A DNA stretch of 64,000 nt from an uncultured Dorea sp. (GCA_910585725.1 CAJUFA010000010.1:1-64000), one strand, 5' to 3'; shown: positions 16,169 through 23,281, counted from the first letter of the stretch. The notes: generated by a model not told the origin, from the letters alone. Translations and numbers: made by a program.

Positions 16169-16507
16169 ATGTCACAGGAAGAATTTAAGTCAATGATGGA
16201 TGAGTTAGTAGCACAGGAAGAGAAACGCCTAGGAGTGGGAAGCGAGGACTTCCAGAGACGTCACCGGGAGATCATGGAGCTGATCGGCGCTGCTGAGAGG
16301 GCACAGGAAGAAAGGAGGCAGAAAGTGGAAAGGCAATTCATAGGAGCGAAGGAGGTAGCGGAGATACTGGGAGTATCAGAAGGTAAAGCTTACGCCGTGA
16401 TAAGAGGACTCAATCAGGAATTAAAGGAAAAGGGTTACATAACCGTTCAAGGCAAGGTTAGTAGGGTATTCTTCCAAGAAAGAGTTTACGGAATTAAAGT
16501 TGGATAA
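16169..16507 (+). CDS. Helix-turn-helix protein, excisionase-like
   Basis: About 112 residues from ATG 16169, preceded by GGAGG; an ATG at 16151 is in frame but overlaps that site. Residues 1-60 are charged and probably helical or coiled; the C-terminal part (FIGAKEVAEILGVSEGKAYAVIRGLNQEL, then a KVSRVFF wing) is a MerR/excisionase-type winged helix. In this element it is the best candidate for the directionality factor that would help Int excise it, although it lies far from int. A regulator of early genes is the alternative. Confidence 0.72.
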   Translation: MSQEEFKSMMDELVAQEEKRLGVGSEDFQRRHREIMELIGAAERAQEERRQKVERQFIGAKEVAEILGVSEGKAYAVIRGLNQELKEKGYITVQGKVSRVFFQERVYGIKVG

Positions 16508-16519
16508 AGAGGTGAGAAA

Positions 16520-16711
16520 ATGAGGTTAGACAAGAGAAAAGTTCAATTGCTTATGGCTGAGTTTGAAATAGGGCAGCAGTCATTAGCAATCCGGGCAGGA
16601 ATATCCCGTCAGACGCTTTCTGCAGTCATGAATGGACGGAACTGCCGACCAGAGTTATTAGGTAAGATTGCCAAGGCTCTGGAAGTGAAACCAGGAGAAA
16701 TTATTGAATAA
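16520..16711 (+). CDS. Second small Cro/XRE-like helix-turn-helix protein
   Basis: 63 residues, essentially one XRE domain (QLLMAEFEIGQQSLAIRAGISRQTLSAVMNGRNCRPELLGKIAKALEVKPGEIIE). It resembles the Cro-like protein at 15532 and starts 12 bp after the previous gene with GAGGTGA upstream. Two such proteins in one early operon suggest layered control or different operators. Confidence 0.82.
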   Translation: MRLDKRKVQLLMAEFEIGQQSLAIRAGISRQTLSAVMNGRNCRPELLGKIAKALEVKPGEIIE

Positions 16712-16855
16712 AGTGAGGTGGGTTATATTTCTGGTTATATGATATCAAGTGATATCAATAGAAATCAGTTGAACAAATAGGCAGTAACAAAAATCAATTG
16801 ATAGTAACTGAGATTATTGTTATGGAGTGAAGAGCAATATGATGGAAAAGGAGAA

Positions 16856-17809
16856 ATGCAATCTGTGGATGGAGAAGTAAGAAAGCCAAGTTTTCTCGTT
16901 TATTATGACAATGAAGTTGTTGTGTTAAGGCTTCCAGACGAAGAAGCGGGAAAACTCTTTAAATCGCTATTTCCTTATGGAAAAAAAGCGATTAAGCCCA
17001 ATTTTGAAGAAAGTCCTGCTCTTGCCATGGCTTTTGATATTTTAAGTATGGCAATTGATAGAGATAACGAAAGATATGTAAAAAAGTGTGAAAAAAATAG
17101 AGAAAACATAAAAAAGCGTTGGGAGGGAACTGGTAAGCAATCGAATACGAGCGTATACGAAAGTAATCAATTGAATACGAAATATACCGATAAGGATAGG
17201 GATAAGGATATGGAAAAGGATAGTATATATAGCTCGGAGTCAGAAAGTCTGCCATCCGAGCCGCCGCTAATCTCTCTCCCTCTAAATGATAAATCTTTTC
17301 ATGACGTATTCTGTAATGATGTTGACGATTGGAAAGAACTTTATCCGGCGGTGGACATTGTACAGGAGTTGAGAAAGATGAAAGGGTGGCTTAATAGCAA
17401 TCCCACAAAGCGGAAGACACGTAGAGGAATAAAAAAGTTTATCAATAGTTGGCTGGCAAGAGAGCAAGATAAAAGGCATGATGTGATAGGGGAATTTACT
17501 GGAGGGATCAGGACACAAAATACGGATCAATCTTCTGTTGATGAGAAGATTGTTACAAAATCAAAAGAGGAGATAGAAGGGGAGATTTATATGATTGCAC
17601 GTACCTACATCAGTCAAGAGGCGTTTGACAGATATCCTGATAAAACTCATGAATTAATTCGACTATGCTGCCCTTTGGAAGATTTTACGAGAGAACATAT
17701 TGATTATATGCGTAGTGCTTGGGGGATAGAGCCACAGCCAAAAATAGATAGATTTATTCCACCAACGGAAGAAACCTATATTTTTTGGGATGCTAGGCTA
17801 AGTGATTAA
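16856..17809 (+). CDS. DUF6291-type phage replication-associated protein
   Basis: Residues ~8-90 (KPSFLVYYDNEVVVLRLPDE, ALAMAFDILSMAIDRDNERY, CEKNRENIKKRW) match the DUF6291 domain typical of replication organiser proteins in Firmicute phages. A low-complexity charged linker (TDKDRDKDMEKDS) follows, then a C-terminal helical segment with WLNSNPTKRKTRRGIKKFINSWL, seen at the end of phage replisome-organiser proteins. It probably starts replication of the excised element. The start is uncertain: ATG 16856 has GGAG very close; GTG 16865 and TTG 16817 are also in frame. Confidence 0.75.
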   Translation: MQSVDGEVRKPSFLVYYDNEVVVLRLPDEEAGKLFKSLFPYGKKAIKPNFEESPALAMAFDILSMAIDRDNERYVKKCEKNRENIKKRWEGTGKQSNTSVYESNQLNTKYTDKDRDKDMEKDSIYSSESESLPSEPPLISLPLNDKSFHDVFCNDVDDWKELYPAVDIVQELRKMKGWLNSNPTKRKTRRGIKKFINSWLAREQDKRHDVIGEFTGGIRTQNTDQSSVDEKIVTKSKEEIEGEIYMIARTYISQEAFDRYPDKTHELIRLCCPLEDFTREHIDYMRSAWGIEPQPKIDRFIPPTEETYIFWDARLSD

Positions 17810-17850
17810 AAAGAAAGGAGATTTAGAGAAAATAAGGAGAATAAAAAAAT

Positions 17851-18093
17851 ATGACGAATGAATATCTGGAATTGGTAAATGAGTATACAAATGATACGGG
17901 TGATTATCCTGAGGGTGAGTCACTTGATCTTATGAAAGTGAGGCGCTTAGATCGGATCGCTGACGCTCTGGAGCGGATCGCGGACAGCCTGGAGGCATTA
18001 GACAAGTGTGTTGGATTCCAGACTCCAACACCGTACATGAAGGAGGGATATCACTTCTTGCGAATTGATGGATATGTTGAGACTGATAACTAA
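17851..18093 (+). CDS. Small acidic hypothetical protein
   Basis: 80 residues, acidic, with a predicted amphipathic helix (RRLDRIADALERIADSLEALDK) that could form a short coiled coil. It follows the replication gene by 41 bp and has a usable AAGGAG site further upstream. No domain is recognised. The position suggests an accessory role in replication or regulation, but this is only context. Confidence 0.6.
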   Translation: MTNEYLELVNEYTNDTGDYPEGESLDLMKVRRLDRIADALERIADSLEALDKCVGFQTPTPYMKEGYHFLRIDGYVETDN

Positions 18094-18145
18094 GAAAAGC
18101 CCCATAGGTACGGCAATACCTACAGGGCAGCACACAGCCGGAGCC

Positions 18146-18205
18146 ATGTCCAAAACCACTTACATAGTAACATGGTATCCCGGCAGAAGGGAAGAGGATA
18201 TATGA
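18146..18205 (+). CDS. Possible 19-residue leader peptide overlapping the ImmA start
   Basis: ATG 18146 opens a short frame (MSKTTYIVTWYPGRREEDI) whose TGA overlaps the ATG of the next gene as ATGA. That overlap is typical of coupled translation. The ribosome site is weak (GGAG only two bases away), so this is tentative. Confidence 0.3.
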   Translation: MSKTTYIVTWYPGRREEDI

Positions 18206-18570
18206 AATTTGTTAAAGATAAGGGAGAAATATTTTGCAGACTTGTACACTTAGCTGTGAAGAATGGAATTACAGTAAAATTTGTACCATTTCGAGCATAT
18301 GACGGACGGATAAAAGGAGATCGTATTGGAATTCGGCAGAGTTTGGGTACGATTGATGAATTCAATTATAATCTTGCTCATGAATTAGCTCATGCATATT
18401 TGCATTATGATAAAGGGAGTCTTATGGATATTGATGAAAAGGTTATGGAACTGTATGAAGAGCAGGCAGATCAGGCGGCAAGAATGATTTTAGAGGTCCT
18501 TTCATCTGCTGAGACAGATTGTTCTAATAAACAGTCTGGAGAGCAAGTGATCTGGGTGCAAAGCGCATGA
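18202..18570 (+). CDS. ImmA/IrrE-family metallopeptidase
   Basis: About 122 residues from ATG 18202 (AAGAGGATAT upstream). The zinc motif HELAH (YNLAHELAHAYLHYD, near residue 62) and the downstream EEQADQAARMI glutamate segment define the ImmA/IrrE/DUF955 family. In ICEBs1, ImmA cleaves the element's repressor to trigger excision. Here the repressor gene (14907-15389) lacks a self-cleaving domain, so this protease is a candidate antirepressor. The N-terminal part is short and there is no attached HTH domain. The pairing with this repressor is inference. Confidence 0.85.
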   Translation: MKFVKDKGEIFCRLVHLAVKNGITVKFVPFRAYDGRIKGDRIGIRQSLGTIDEFNYNLAHELAHAYLHYDKGSLMDIDEKVMELYEEQADQAARMILEVLSSAETDCSNKQSGEQVIWVQSA

Positions 18571-18749
18571 GCGTTAAGATCAGGATCTCATTCACCGAGG
18601 ATGAAGAGCTTGCCGGAGTGATCCGGCTTCTCTCTCCGGCTCTAAAGTCCTATAAGGTATCTGGAAAGAAGGAAGGAAAGTATCGGAACGCCTACGCCGA
18701 TCTGCATCCTGGCTTCCAAAACGACGAATCGGGAGAGGACGCAGAATGA
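18567..18749 (+). CDS. Small phage protein of unknown function
   Basis: 60 residues, starting in a 4-base ATGA overlap with the ImmA-like gene. The form MSVKIRISFTEDEEL, VIRLLSPALKSYKVS resembles small proteins common in Firmicute phage early and middle regions. It has no transmembrane segment or cysteine. Translation is probably coupled to the protease. Confidence 0.65.
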   Translation: MSVKIRISFTEDEELAGVIRLLSPALKSYKVSGKKEGKYRNAYADLHPGFQNDESGEDAE

Positions 18750-18861
18750 GGGTGCACGGGTGCGCCTGAGATACTAAGAAATACTAAGATTTATTGTAGT
18801 ACCTATGTTGGAGTAAACCGTTGCAAATCCTGGCATTGAGCCGCAGAAAACGGGCAATTTG

Positions 18862-18902
18862 AAAAGTAACGTTACTAATCATTGAATGGTAACGTTACTT
18901 TT
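18862..18902 (+). terminator. Strong terminator closing the early gene cluster
   Basis: AAAAGTAACGTTAC (18862-18875) pairs perfectly with GTAACGTTACTTTT (18889-18902), 14 bp with a 13-base loop, followed by TTTGT. Confidence 0.88.
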
Positions 18903-18984
18903 TGTATTGTGGAACTTTCTTATAAGCTTCTGGATCTGAAAAAAGTGGTTGCTGATGTCTGTGCTATTTGATATAATAATCATA

Positions 18985-19097
18985 GAGTAAATAGAGCATA
19001 AGTACCGCACCGGGTATCGGTGTAAGCCTTATAGGGCGTGGGAATGATTGACAGGCTATTTGTCTGTAGTTGTTCCCGCGCCTTTTTCTATTTACTC
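18985..19097 (+). ncRNA. Structured RNA upstream of the scaffold gene (GP20-type motif candidate)
   Basis: An outer 10-bp stem GAGTAAATAG (18985-18994) / CTATTTACTC (19088-19097) encloses two arms. One has ATAAG 18998-19002 / CTTAT 19028-19032 and CACCG 19008-19012 / CGGTG 19018-19022. The other has GGCGTGGGAA 19035-19044 / TTCCCGCGCC 19073-19082 with one G-U pair and inner ACAG/CTGT, followed by five Ts. The layout is a three-way junction ending like a terminator. TATAAT at 18972-18977 may be its promoter. It lies 44 bp before the scaffold start. GP20-a and GP20-b RNA motifs have been described next to phage gp20 genes; identity with either is not verified. Confidence 0.75.
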
Positions 19098-19141
19098 GCA
19101 AATAAGCCGACCGGGCGCAAAACGGGGAAAGGGATTAAATT

Positions 19142-19600
19142 ATGGAGAATAACCAGAACACAACAACGACAACTCAGCAGGAAGGAACACAGCAGGCCGA
19201 TCAGGGACAGCAGCAGACAGAGAAGCTGTTTACCCAGGCAGATGTGGACCGGATTGTAGGGAACCGCTTAGCACGCATGAAACAGGACCTGGAAACTTCC
19301 GATACCTACAGGCGGGAGCGTGATGAGGCACGGCGGGAACTGGAAAACTATAAAAATAGCGCTTTCCTGAAAGAAAAAGGCGTAAAGGCTGATGATATGG
19401 ATTATGTCAGCTTCAAGGCTTCGCAATTGATAGACGATAAGACAGACTTTAGACAGGCAGCGGAGAAGTTCCTGAAGGATAACCCGCGCTTTACTGGTGT
19501 AGGCTATAGGGTAGTCTCAACAGGGAAAGCTGACGGCGGATCCGGCAATAGCGGAGCTGAAGACGCAGCAATCAGGAAAGCCATGGGATTGAAAGGATGA
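19142..19600 (+). CDS. Phage capsid scaffolding protein (DUF4355 / GP20-like)
   Basis: 152 residues: a Gln/Thr-rich start, the motif KLFTQADVDRIVGNRLARMKQ near residue 28, a charged coiled-coil (DTYRRERDEARRELENYK) and a Gly/Ser-rich tail ending AIRKAMGLKG. That order is typical of scaffold proteins that guide procapsid assembly. It lies 7 bp before the major capsid gene, the usual arrangement. GGGAAAGGG upstream gives a ribosome site. The structured RNA directly before it probably controls it. Confidence 0.85.
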   Translation: MENNQNTTTTTQQEGTQQADQGQQQTEKLFTQADVDRIVGNRLARMKQDLETSDTYRRERDEARRELENYKNSAFLKEKGVKADDMDYVSFKASQLIDDKTDFRQAAEKFLKDNPRFTGVGYRVVSTGKADGGSGNSGAEDAAIRKAMGLKG

Positions 19601-19607
19601 TTAATAC

Positions 19608-20462
19608 ATGGCGATTGAATTAGCAGAAAAATATTTACCTTATGTGGATGAGATTTTTACCACGGAAAGCAAGAAACACTTAGTAACGAATCAAGACTTT
19701 TCTTTTGAGGGCGCGCATAGCGTCAAGATCTATAAGATAAGCACCGGGAAAATGAATAACTATGGTCGTAATTATTTTACTGATCCACAGAATAAAAGAT
19801 GGTCCCACTATGGTGAGATTGAAACATTGAACGCTACTACAGAAAGATTTGCCCTTAGTCAGGATAGGTCTTTTACATTTGAGATTGACGCACTGGACGA
19901 AGATGAAACGGTGGGCAACCTTGAGGCATCCAGTGCATTAGCGCGGCAGGTTCGTGAAGTGGTGATCCCGGAGGTTGATACGCATGTATACGGGAAGATG
20001 TGCGCGGGTGCAGGTATTAAACCGGATGCGATCGAGCTGACTGCAACAAATATCTATGATGAGATCATCAAGGCAGGAAAGGATTTAGATAATGCGGAAG
20101 TGCCTGAGACAGGGCGAGTTCTGGTAATCACGCCGGACACCTATTACCTGATGAAGAAGTGTAATGACATTGTAATGGAGACTGACATAGGCGAGAACAT
20201 GAGGTTAAAAGGTGTGATCGCGAACCTGGACGGCGCGAACGTGCAGAGGATTCCTGCGAACAGGCTGCCGGAGGGCTTCGGGTTTATGCTTGTGCATCCA
20301 TGTGCAACGGTAGCGCCTACCAAGTTAGCAAATTATAAGATACATGAGAACCCGCCGGGAATCAGCGGATCATTGGTAGAAGGACGTATCGTGTATGATG
20401 CGTTCGTCCTGGAGAATAAAGCGAAGGCAATCTATTACCAGGCAACCATGCCTACAGCCTAA
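19608..20462 (+). CDS. Phage major capsid protein
   Basis: 284 residues, beginning MAIELAEKYLPYVDEIFTTESKKHLV and containing the FTFEIDALDEDETVGNLEAS segment and a VLVITPDTYYLMKKC block typical of HK97-fold coat proteins found next to GP20/DUF4355 scaffolds. The frame is complete, with no internal stop. It would form the shell of a particle. No portal, terminase or protease gene accompanies it in this element, so packaging would have to depend on another phage. Particle formation is inference. Confidence 0.88.
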   Translation: MAIELAEKYLPYVDEIFTTESKKHLVTNQDFSFEGAHSVKIYKISTGKMNNYGRNYFTDPQNKRWSHYGEIETLNATTERFALSQDRSFTFEIDALDEDETVGNLEASSALARQVREVVIPEVDTHVYGKMCAGAGIKPDAIELTATNIYDEIIKAGKDLDNAEVPETGRVLVITPDTYYLMKKCNDIVMETDIGENMRLKGVIANLDGANVQRIPANRLPEGFGFMLVHPCATVAPTKLANYKIHENPPGISGSLVEGRIVYDAFVLENKAKAIYYQATMPTA

Positions 20463-20489
20463 AAAGTTGCAGTTAACCAGTAATTTGAT

Positions 20490-20533
20490 AAAATGCTCCG
20501 GGCTTTCATTCTTTCGATTGTCCGGGGCATTTT
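20490..20533 (+). terminator. Terminator between capsid and sigma factor genes
   Basis: AAAATGCTCCGG (20490-20501) pairs with CCGGGGCATTTT (20522-20533) over 12 bp with one G-U pair. The sigma factor is therefore likely transcribed separately or by read-through. Confidence 0.82.
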
Positions 20534-20552
20534 GAATAAGGGAGGCGGTCAG

Positions 20553-21425
20553 ATGGAGATGGATAATGAACAGTTGGTCGTGCGGATCCAGGCCGGTGAG
20601 AATGTGGCGGAGAACATGCTTAAGCTCTACAACCAGAACAGAGGCTTTCTCGTGGTAATGGCGAAGAAATATCAAGGAATTGCAGAACAGGAAGACCTGC
20701 TGCAGGAAGGGTATATAGGTTTGTCAGAAGCGGTCAGCCGTTTTGATGCCGGCCAGGGTTCGTCATTCATTCATTATGCTGCTTTCTGGGTCCGGCAGAG
20801 CATGAAGCGATACATAGACAATTGCGGCAGCGTGATCCGTCTCCCAGTACACGTCAGGGAAGAGATATACGAGTATAACAAAGCAGTGAAGGAGTATCGT
20901 AAGTACTACGGGAAATGGCCCTCAGATTACGCTCTGTGCCGTCTTTTGAACGTTAGCCAAAAGAAGTTACAGGAGATCAAGAAAAGCATCCAGATCGGGC
21001 AGGTACAGAGCTTTAGTGAGGTGTTAGACGGGGACGGTGCAGACCTCACGCTTGCGGATACCATAGCTTCAGATCAGGATCTGGAGGAAGATGTGATTAG
21101 GGAGGCAGATACTGTTGCCATGAAGCGCGATCTATGGATTGCCGTCGATGATCTTCCAGGGAAGCTTCCGGAAGTGATCAAGAGACGGTATATTAATGGT
21201 CAGACATTGAGCGAGATCGGTGAAGCATTAGGCGTTACTTGCAACGGAGTCAGGCAGAGACAGTATGAAGCTCTCCGATCGCTCAGACAGTCGGGAAGAG
21301 CAAGGAAGTACCGCCGATACTTCGAGGAGTACATATCTGCAGATAGCTGTCATCATGTAGGCGTAGAGTCCTTCCAGAGAACAGGGATGAGTGAAGTAGA
21401 ACGGGAGGTGTTAGGGTGGATCTGA
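20553..21425 (+). CDS. Sigma-70 family RNA polymerase sigma factor of the element
   Basis: About 290 residues from ATG 20553 (GGAGGCGG upstream). Region 2 is clear (LLQEGYIGLSEAVSRFDAGQGSSFIHYAAFWVRQSMKRYI), followed by a region 3-like stretch (RLPVHVREEIYEYNKAVKEY) and a region 4 helix-turn-helix (LSEIGEALGVTCNGVRQRQYEALRSLR). It resembles host-type primary/alternative sigma factors, larger than phage late-gene regulators of the RinA/ArpU kind. It could direct RNA polymerase to element promoters or to those of a helper. A 52-residue gene overlaps its stop. Confidence 0.88.
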   Translation: MEMDNEQLVVRIQAGENVAENMLKLYNQNRGFLVVMAKKYQGIAEQEDLLQEGYIGLSEAVSRFDAGQGSSFIHYAAFWVRQSMKRYIDNCGSVIRLPVHVREEIYEYNKAVKEYRKYYGKWPSDYALCRLLNVSQKKLQEIKKSIQIGQVQSFSEVLDGDGADLTLADTIASDQDLEEDVIREADTVAMKRDLWIAVDDLPGKLPEVIKRRYINGQTLSEIGEALGVTCNGVRQRQYEALRSLRQSGRARKYRRYFEEYISADSCHHVGVESFQRTGMSEVEREVLGWI

Positions 21426-21583
21426 TGAAAAACCATGAAGGGTATCACGATCCGACTGCCGGCAGAGCAATCCGGAATGCTGCCAGGAAGGACCAGAGGG
21501 GACGGACCGAGAAATCCCGCCGTCTCACATACAGGCTGGAAGAGATCCGGGAATTCCGAACATATACAAATCGGCATCCGTGA
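21425..21583 (+). CDS. Small basic phage-type protein
   Basis: 52 residues, starting in a one-base overlap with the sigma factor stop (TGATG). It begins MKNHEGYHDPTAGRAIRN and is rich in Arg. Small proteins with a HEGYHDPTA start are common in Lachnospiraceae phages, which supports it as a real gene. Its function is unknown; the charge suggests nucleic-acid contact. The stop codon lies at the start of the right arm-type repeat. Confidence 0.72.
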   Translation: MKNHEGYHDPTAGRAIRNAARKDQRGRTEKSRRLTYRLEEIREFRTYTNRHP

Positions 21584-21602
21584 TACTGAAATGATACTAA
21601 AA
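21581..21602 (+). repeat. Probable integrase arm-type site, right
   Basis: TGATACTGAAATGATACTAAAA matches 13016-13037 in 19 of 22 positions and in the same orientation. It lies 96 bp inside attR, against 55 bp for the left copy. Confidence 0.6.
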
Positions 21603-21697
21603 ATATGTGTAAAACAAATAAAACGAAGAAATGAAAACATATTATTAAGGAATTTGAATCATAAATATTGAATTTATTGTAAAAAAAGTGTAATCTG

Positions 21698-21717
21698 ATT
21701 GGACAAGGATATTAATA
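21698..21717 (+). repeat. attR core: 20-bp direct repeat
   Basis: Identical to 12942-12961. It marks the right junction; chromosomal sequence resumes at 21718. Confidence 0.92.
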
Positions 21718-21728
21718 TTTGTTATACT
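21700..21728 (+). promoter_or_regulatory. Promoter spanning attR
   Basis: TGGACA 21700-21705, a 17-bp spacer and TATACT 21723-21728. The -35 is inside the att core and the -10 is in the chromosomal flank, so integration keeps the promoter of the downstream genes. Confidence 0.6.
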
Positions 21729-21772
21729 AAAAATGATGTTTGAATACGGATTATGGCATTTTGAGGTGATTT

Positions 21773-22168
21773 ATGTTAGATCAAAGAAAAATAGAACTTA
21801 TGACTCGTCTTGCTTTTTATGAGCAGACAGATGGTAAGAAGGATTTTAAGGTCAGTGAGTTTTACCGCAAAGATTATACCAGCCTGCATACCATATGCTC
21901 TGTTTTGTGGGTCACGGTCGGATATTTGTGTGTTATAGGGATTATAATATTAATAGTACTAGAAGATCTTTTGGAAAATCTGTCCAATGGAGTGATTATG
22001 ATGTTAGGAGGGATGGTTCTTTTAGGCTATATTTCTTTGGTTATTGTATATGCGATTATTACGAATCATATTTATGATGAGAAGCATAGAGATGCGAGAC
22101 AGAGAGTGAAGAAGTATAATCATAATCTGACGAGACTGTTGAGGATGTATGAAAAGGAGAACAGATAG
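21773..22168 (+). CDS. Two-helix membrane protein of unknown function
   Basis: 131 residues with two hydrophobic segments (about 45-68 and 75-97) and charged ends; the C-terminal tail is basic. No known domain is recognised. It is the first gene after attR and would lie directly downstream of comF if the element were removed. Its stop abuts the ATG of the next gene (22169), so the two are probably co-transcribed and may work together. Confidence 0.72.
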   Translation: MLDQRKIELMTRLAFYEQTDGKKDFKVSEFYRKDYTSLHTICSVLWVTVGYLCVIGIIILIVLEDLLENLSNGVIMMLGGMVLLGYISLVIVYAIITNHIYDEKHRDARQRVKKYNHNLTRLLRMYEKENR

Positions 22169-23281
22169 ATGGATAGTATATATGTACTTCGTGAACGGGT
22201 AGAAGAATTATATGGCAGGAATTCAAAGATATGCGATAAAGTCTTACAGTTTGTTTTGGCGTTGACCACATTTATAGTTATAAATAATCATGTAGGCTTT
22301 ATGAAAGCAATGGCTACGCCGGTAGTGTCGTTTGGACTCGCGGTTGTCTGCGCGTTTCTCCCTTTGTCAATGACTGTAGTAATAGCGACGGCGTTGATCC
22401 TTCTTCATATGTATTCTGTTTCTTTGGGGATATTTGTGATGACAACGGCGCTGTTTTTAATCATGTATATATTCTATCTTAGGCTTGCGCCGAAGATGGC
22501 TGTGATTGTATTAATAACGCCCATTGCGTATTTTTTGAAAATACCGTATGTGATTCCGGTGGCGTGCGGGTTGATGGCATCGCCCGGAAGTCTTGTAGCT
22601 GTTATATGTGGTGTGATAGTATGCTACATGATGGATTATGTGAAGAAAGCGGCTGCAAGTATAGAGGGAGCCGATATTAAGAGTATGCTGTCACAGTCAA
22701 CGGATTATGTAAGCAAGGTATTTCAGAATAAAGAGCTATGGGTCATGATTATAGCTTTTGTGATCTGCTTTTTTATCGTATTTACACTTCGGCGGGCTTC
22801 CGTGGATCATGCATGGAAGATAGCCGTTTTAGTTGGGATAGTTGTTAACGTTGTAGTGATCGTTGCCGGAGATATCGCGTTGGGGGTACATACCTCTTAT
22901 GGAGCGCTTATTGGTGGAAGTATTGTAAGTCTTTTGGCGGGATTGATATTGGAAATGTTCTTTTTCTCAGTGGATTATTCCAGGGGAGAGAGATTGCAAT
23001 TTGAGGACGATGAATATTATTATTATGTGAAAGCCATTCCTAAGGTGTCTGTTGCGAAGCCGGAAAAGACTGTTAAGCGGATTAATGCGAGACAGGAGAC
23101 GGAGATTATGGATGCAGATGCGGTGAGGAAAAAGTCGGGTGCATCGTCGGGCAGATCTTCCGTAAATAATAGAAGACCGGTTCCAAGGAGAGGACAGTCT
23201 GTCAAGAAGCATGACATGAAGGAAGTAGATAAGATGCTTCTTACACAGAGCCTTAGGAAAGATTTGAATCTAAGAGATTAG
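22169..23281 (+). CDS. Polytopic membrane protein with cytoplasmic basic tail
   Basis: 370 residues with about nine hydrophobic helices between residues 25 and 275, then a soluble tail that is acidic first (FEDDEYYYYVKAIPK) and later basic (RRPVPRRGQSVKKHDMKE). No transporter signature is evident. It lies 30 bp upstream of cdaA with a GGAGG site before that gene, so it is probably in the same operon. A role linked to c-di-AMP or envelope stress is only suggested by position. Confidence 0.75.
   Translation: MDSIYVLRERVEELYGRNSKICDKVLQFVLALTTFIVINNHVGFMKAMATPVVSFGLAVVCAFLPLSMTVVIATALILLHMYSVSLGIFVMTTALFLIMYIFYLRLAPKMAVIVLITPIAYFLKIPYVIPVACGLMASPGSLVAVICGVIVCYMMDYVKKAAASIEGADIKSMLSQSTDYVSKVFQNKELWVMIIAFVICFFIVFTLRRASVDHAWKIAVLVGIVVNVVVIVAGDIALGVHTSYGALIGGSIVSLLAGLILEMFFFSVDYSRGERLQFEDDEYYYYVKAIPKVSVAKPEKTVKRINARQETEIMDADAVRKKSGASSGRSSVNNRRPVPRRGQSVKKHDMKEVDKMLLTQSLRKDLNLRD

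Larger units (their letters stand above)
18750..19141. other. Gap between the early and structural genes of the element
   Basis: Contains no convincing gene. It holds a terminator (18862-18902), a promoter-like TATAAT at 18972-18977 and a folded RNA candidate (18985-19097), each listed separately. The stretch ATACTAAGAAATACTAAG near 18773 echoes the TGATACT arm-like repeats but lies far from the ends. Confidence 0.6.
12942..21717. mobile_element. Integrated phage-satellite-like element, about 8.8 kb, in comF
   Basis: The segment is bounded by a perfect 20-bp duplication, with an integrase at the left end reading outward. In order it holds int(-), two type I toxin/antitoxin modules, a repressor(-), a Cro-like gene, small HTH genes, a DUF6291-type replication gene, an ImmA-like gene, a structured RNA, scaffold, major capsid and a sigma factor. 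No terminase, portal, head-tail, tail, holin or endolysin gene is present. All reading frames are intact and closely packed, and the control sites look functional, which favours a compact satellite over a decayed prophage. A deletion derivative remains possible. Confidence 0.85.

Noticed and set aside
21435..21671. 78-codon frame beginning MKGITIRLPAEQSG
   Set aside because: The overlapping 52-codon frame from 21425 is coupled to the sigma factor stop and matches a known phage-type start, so it is preferred.
12942..21717. Reading the comF element as a complete functional prophage
   Set aside because: Terminase, portal, tail and lysis genes are all absent between the att repeats, so it cannot make phage by itself.
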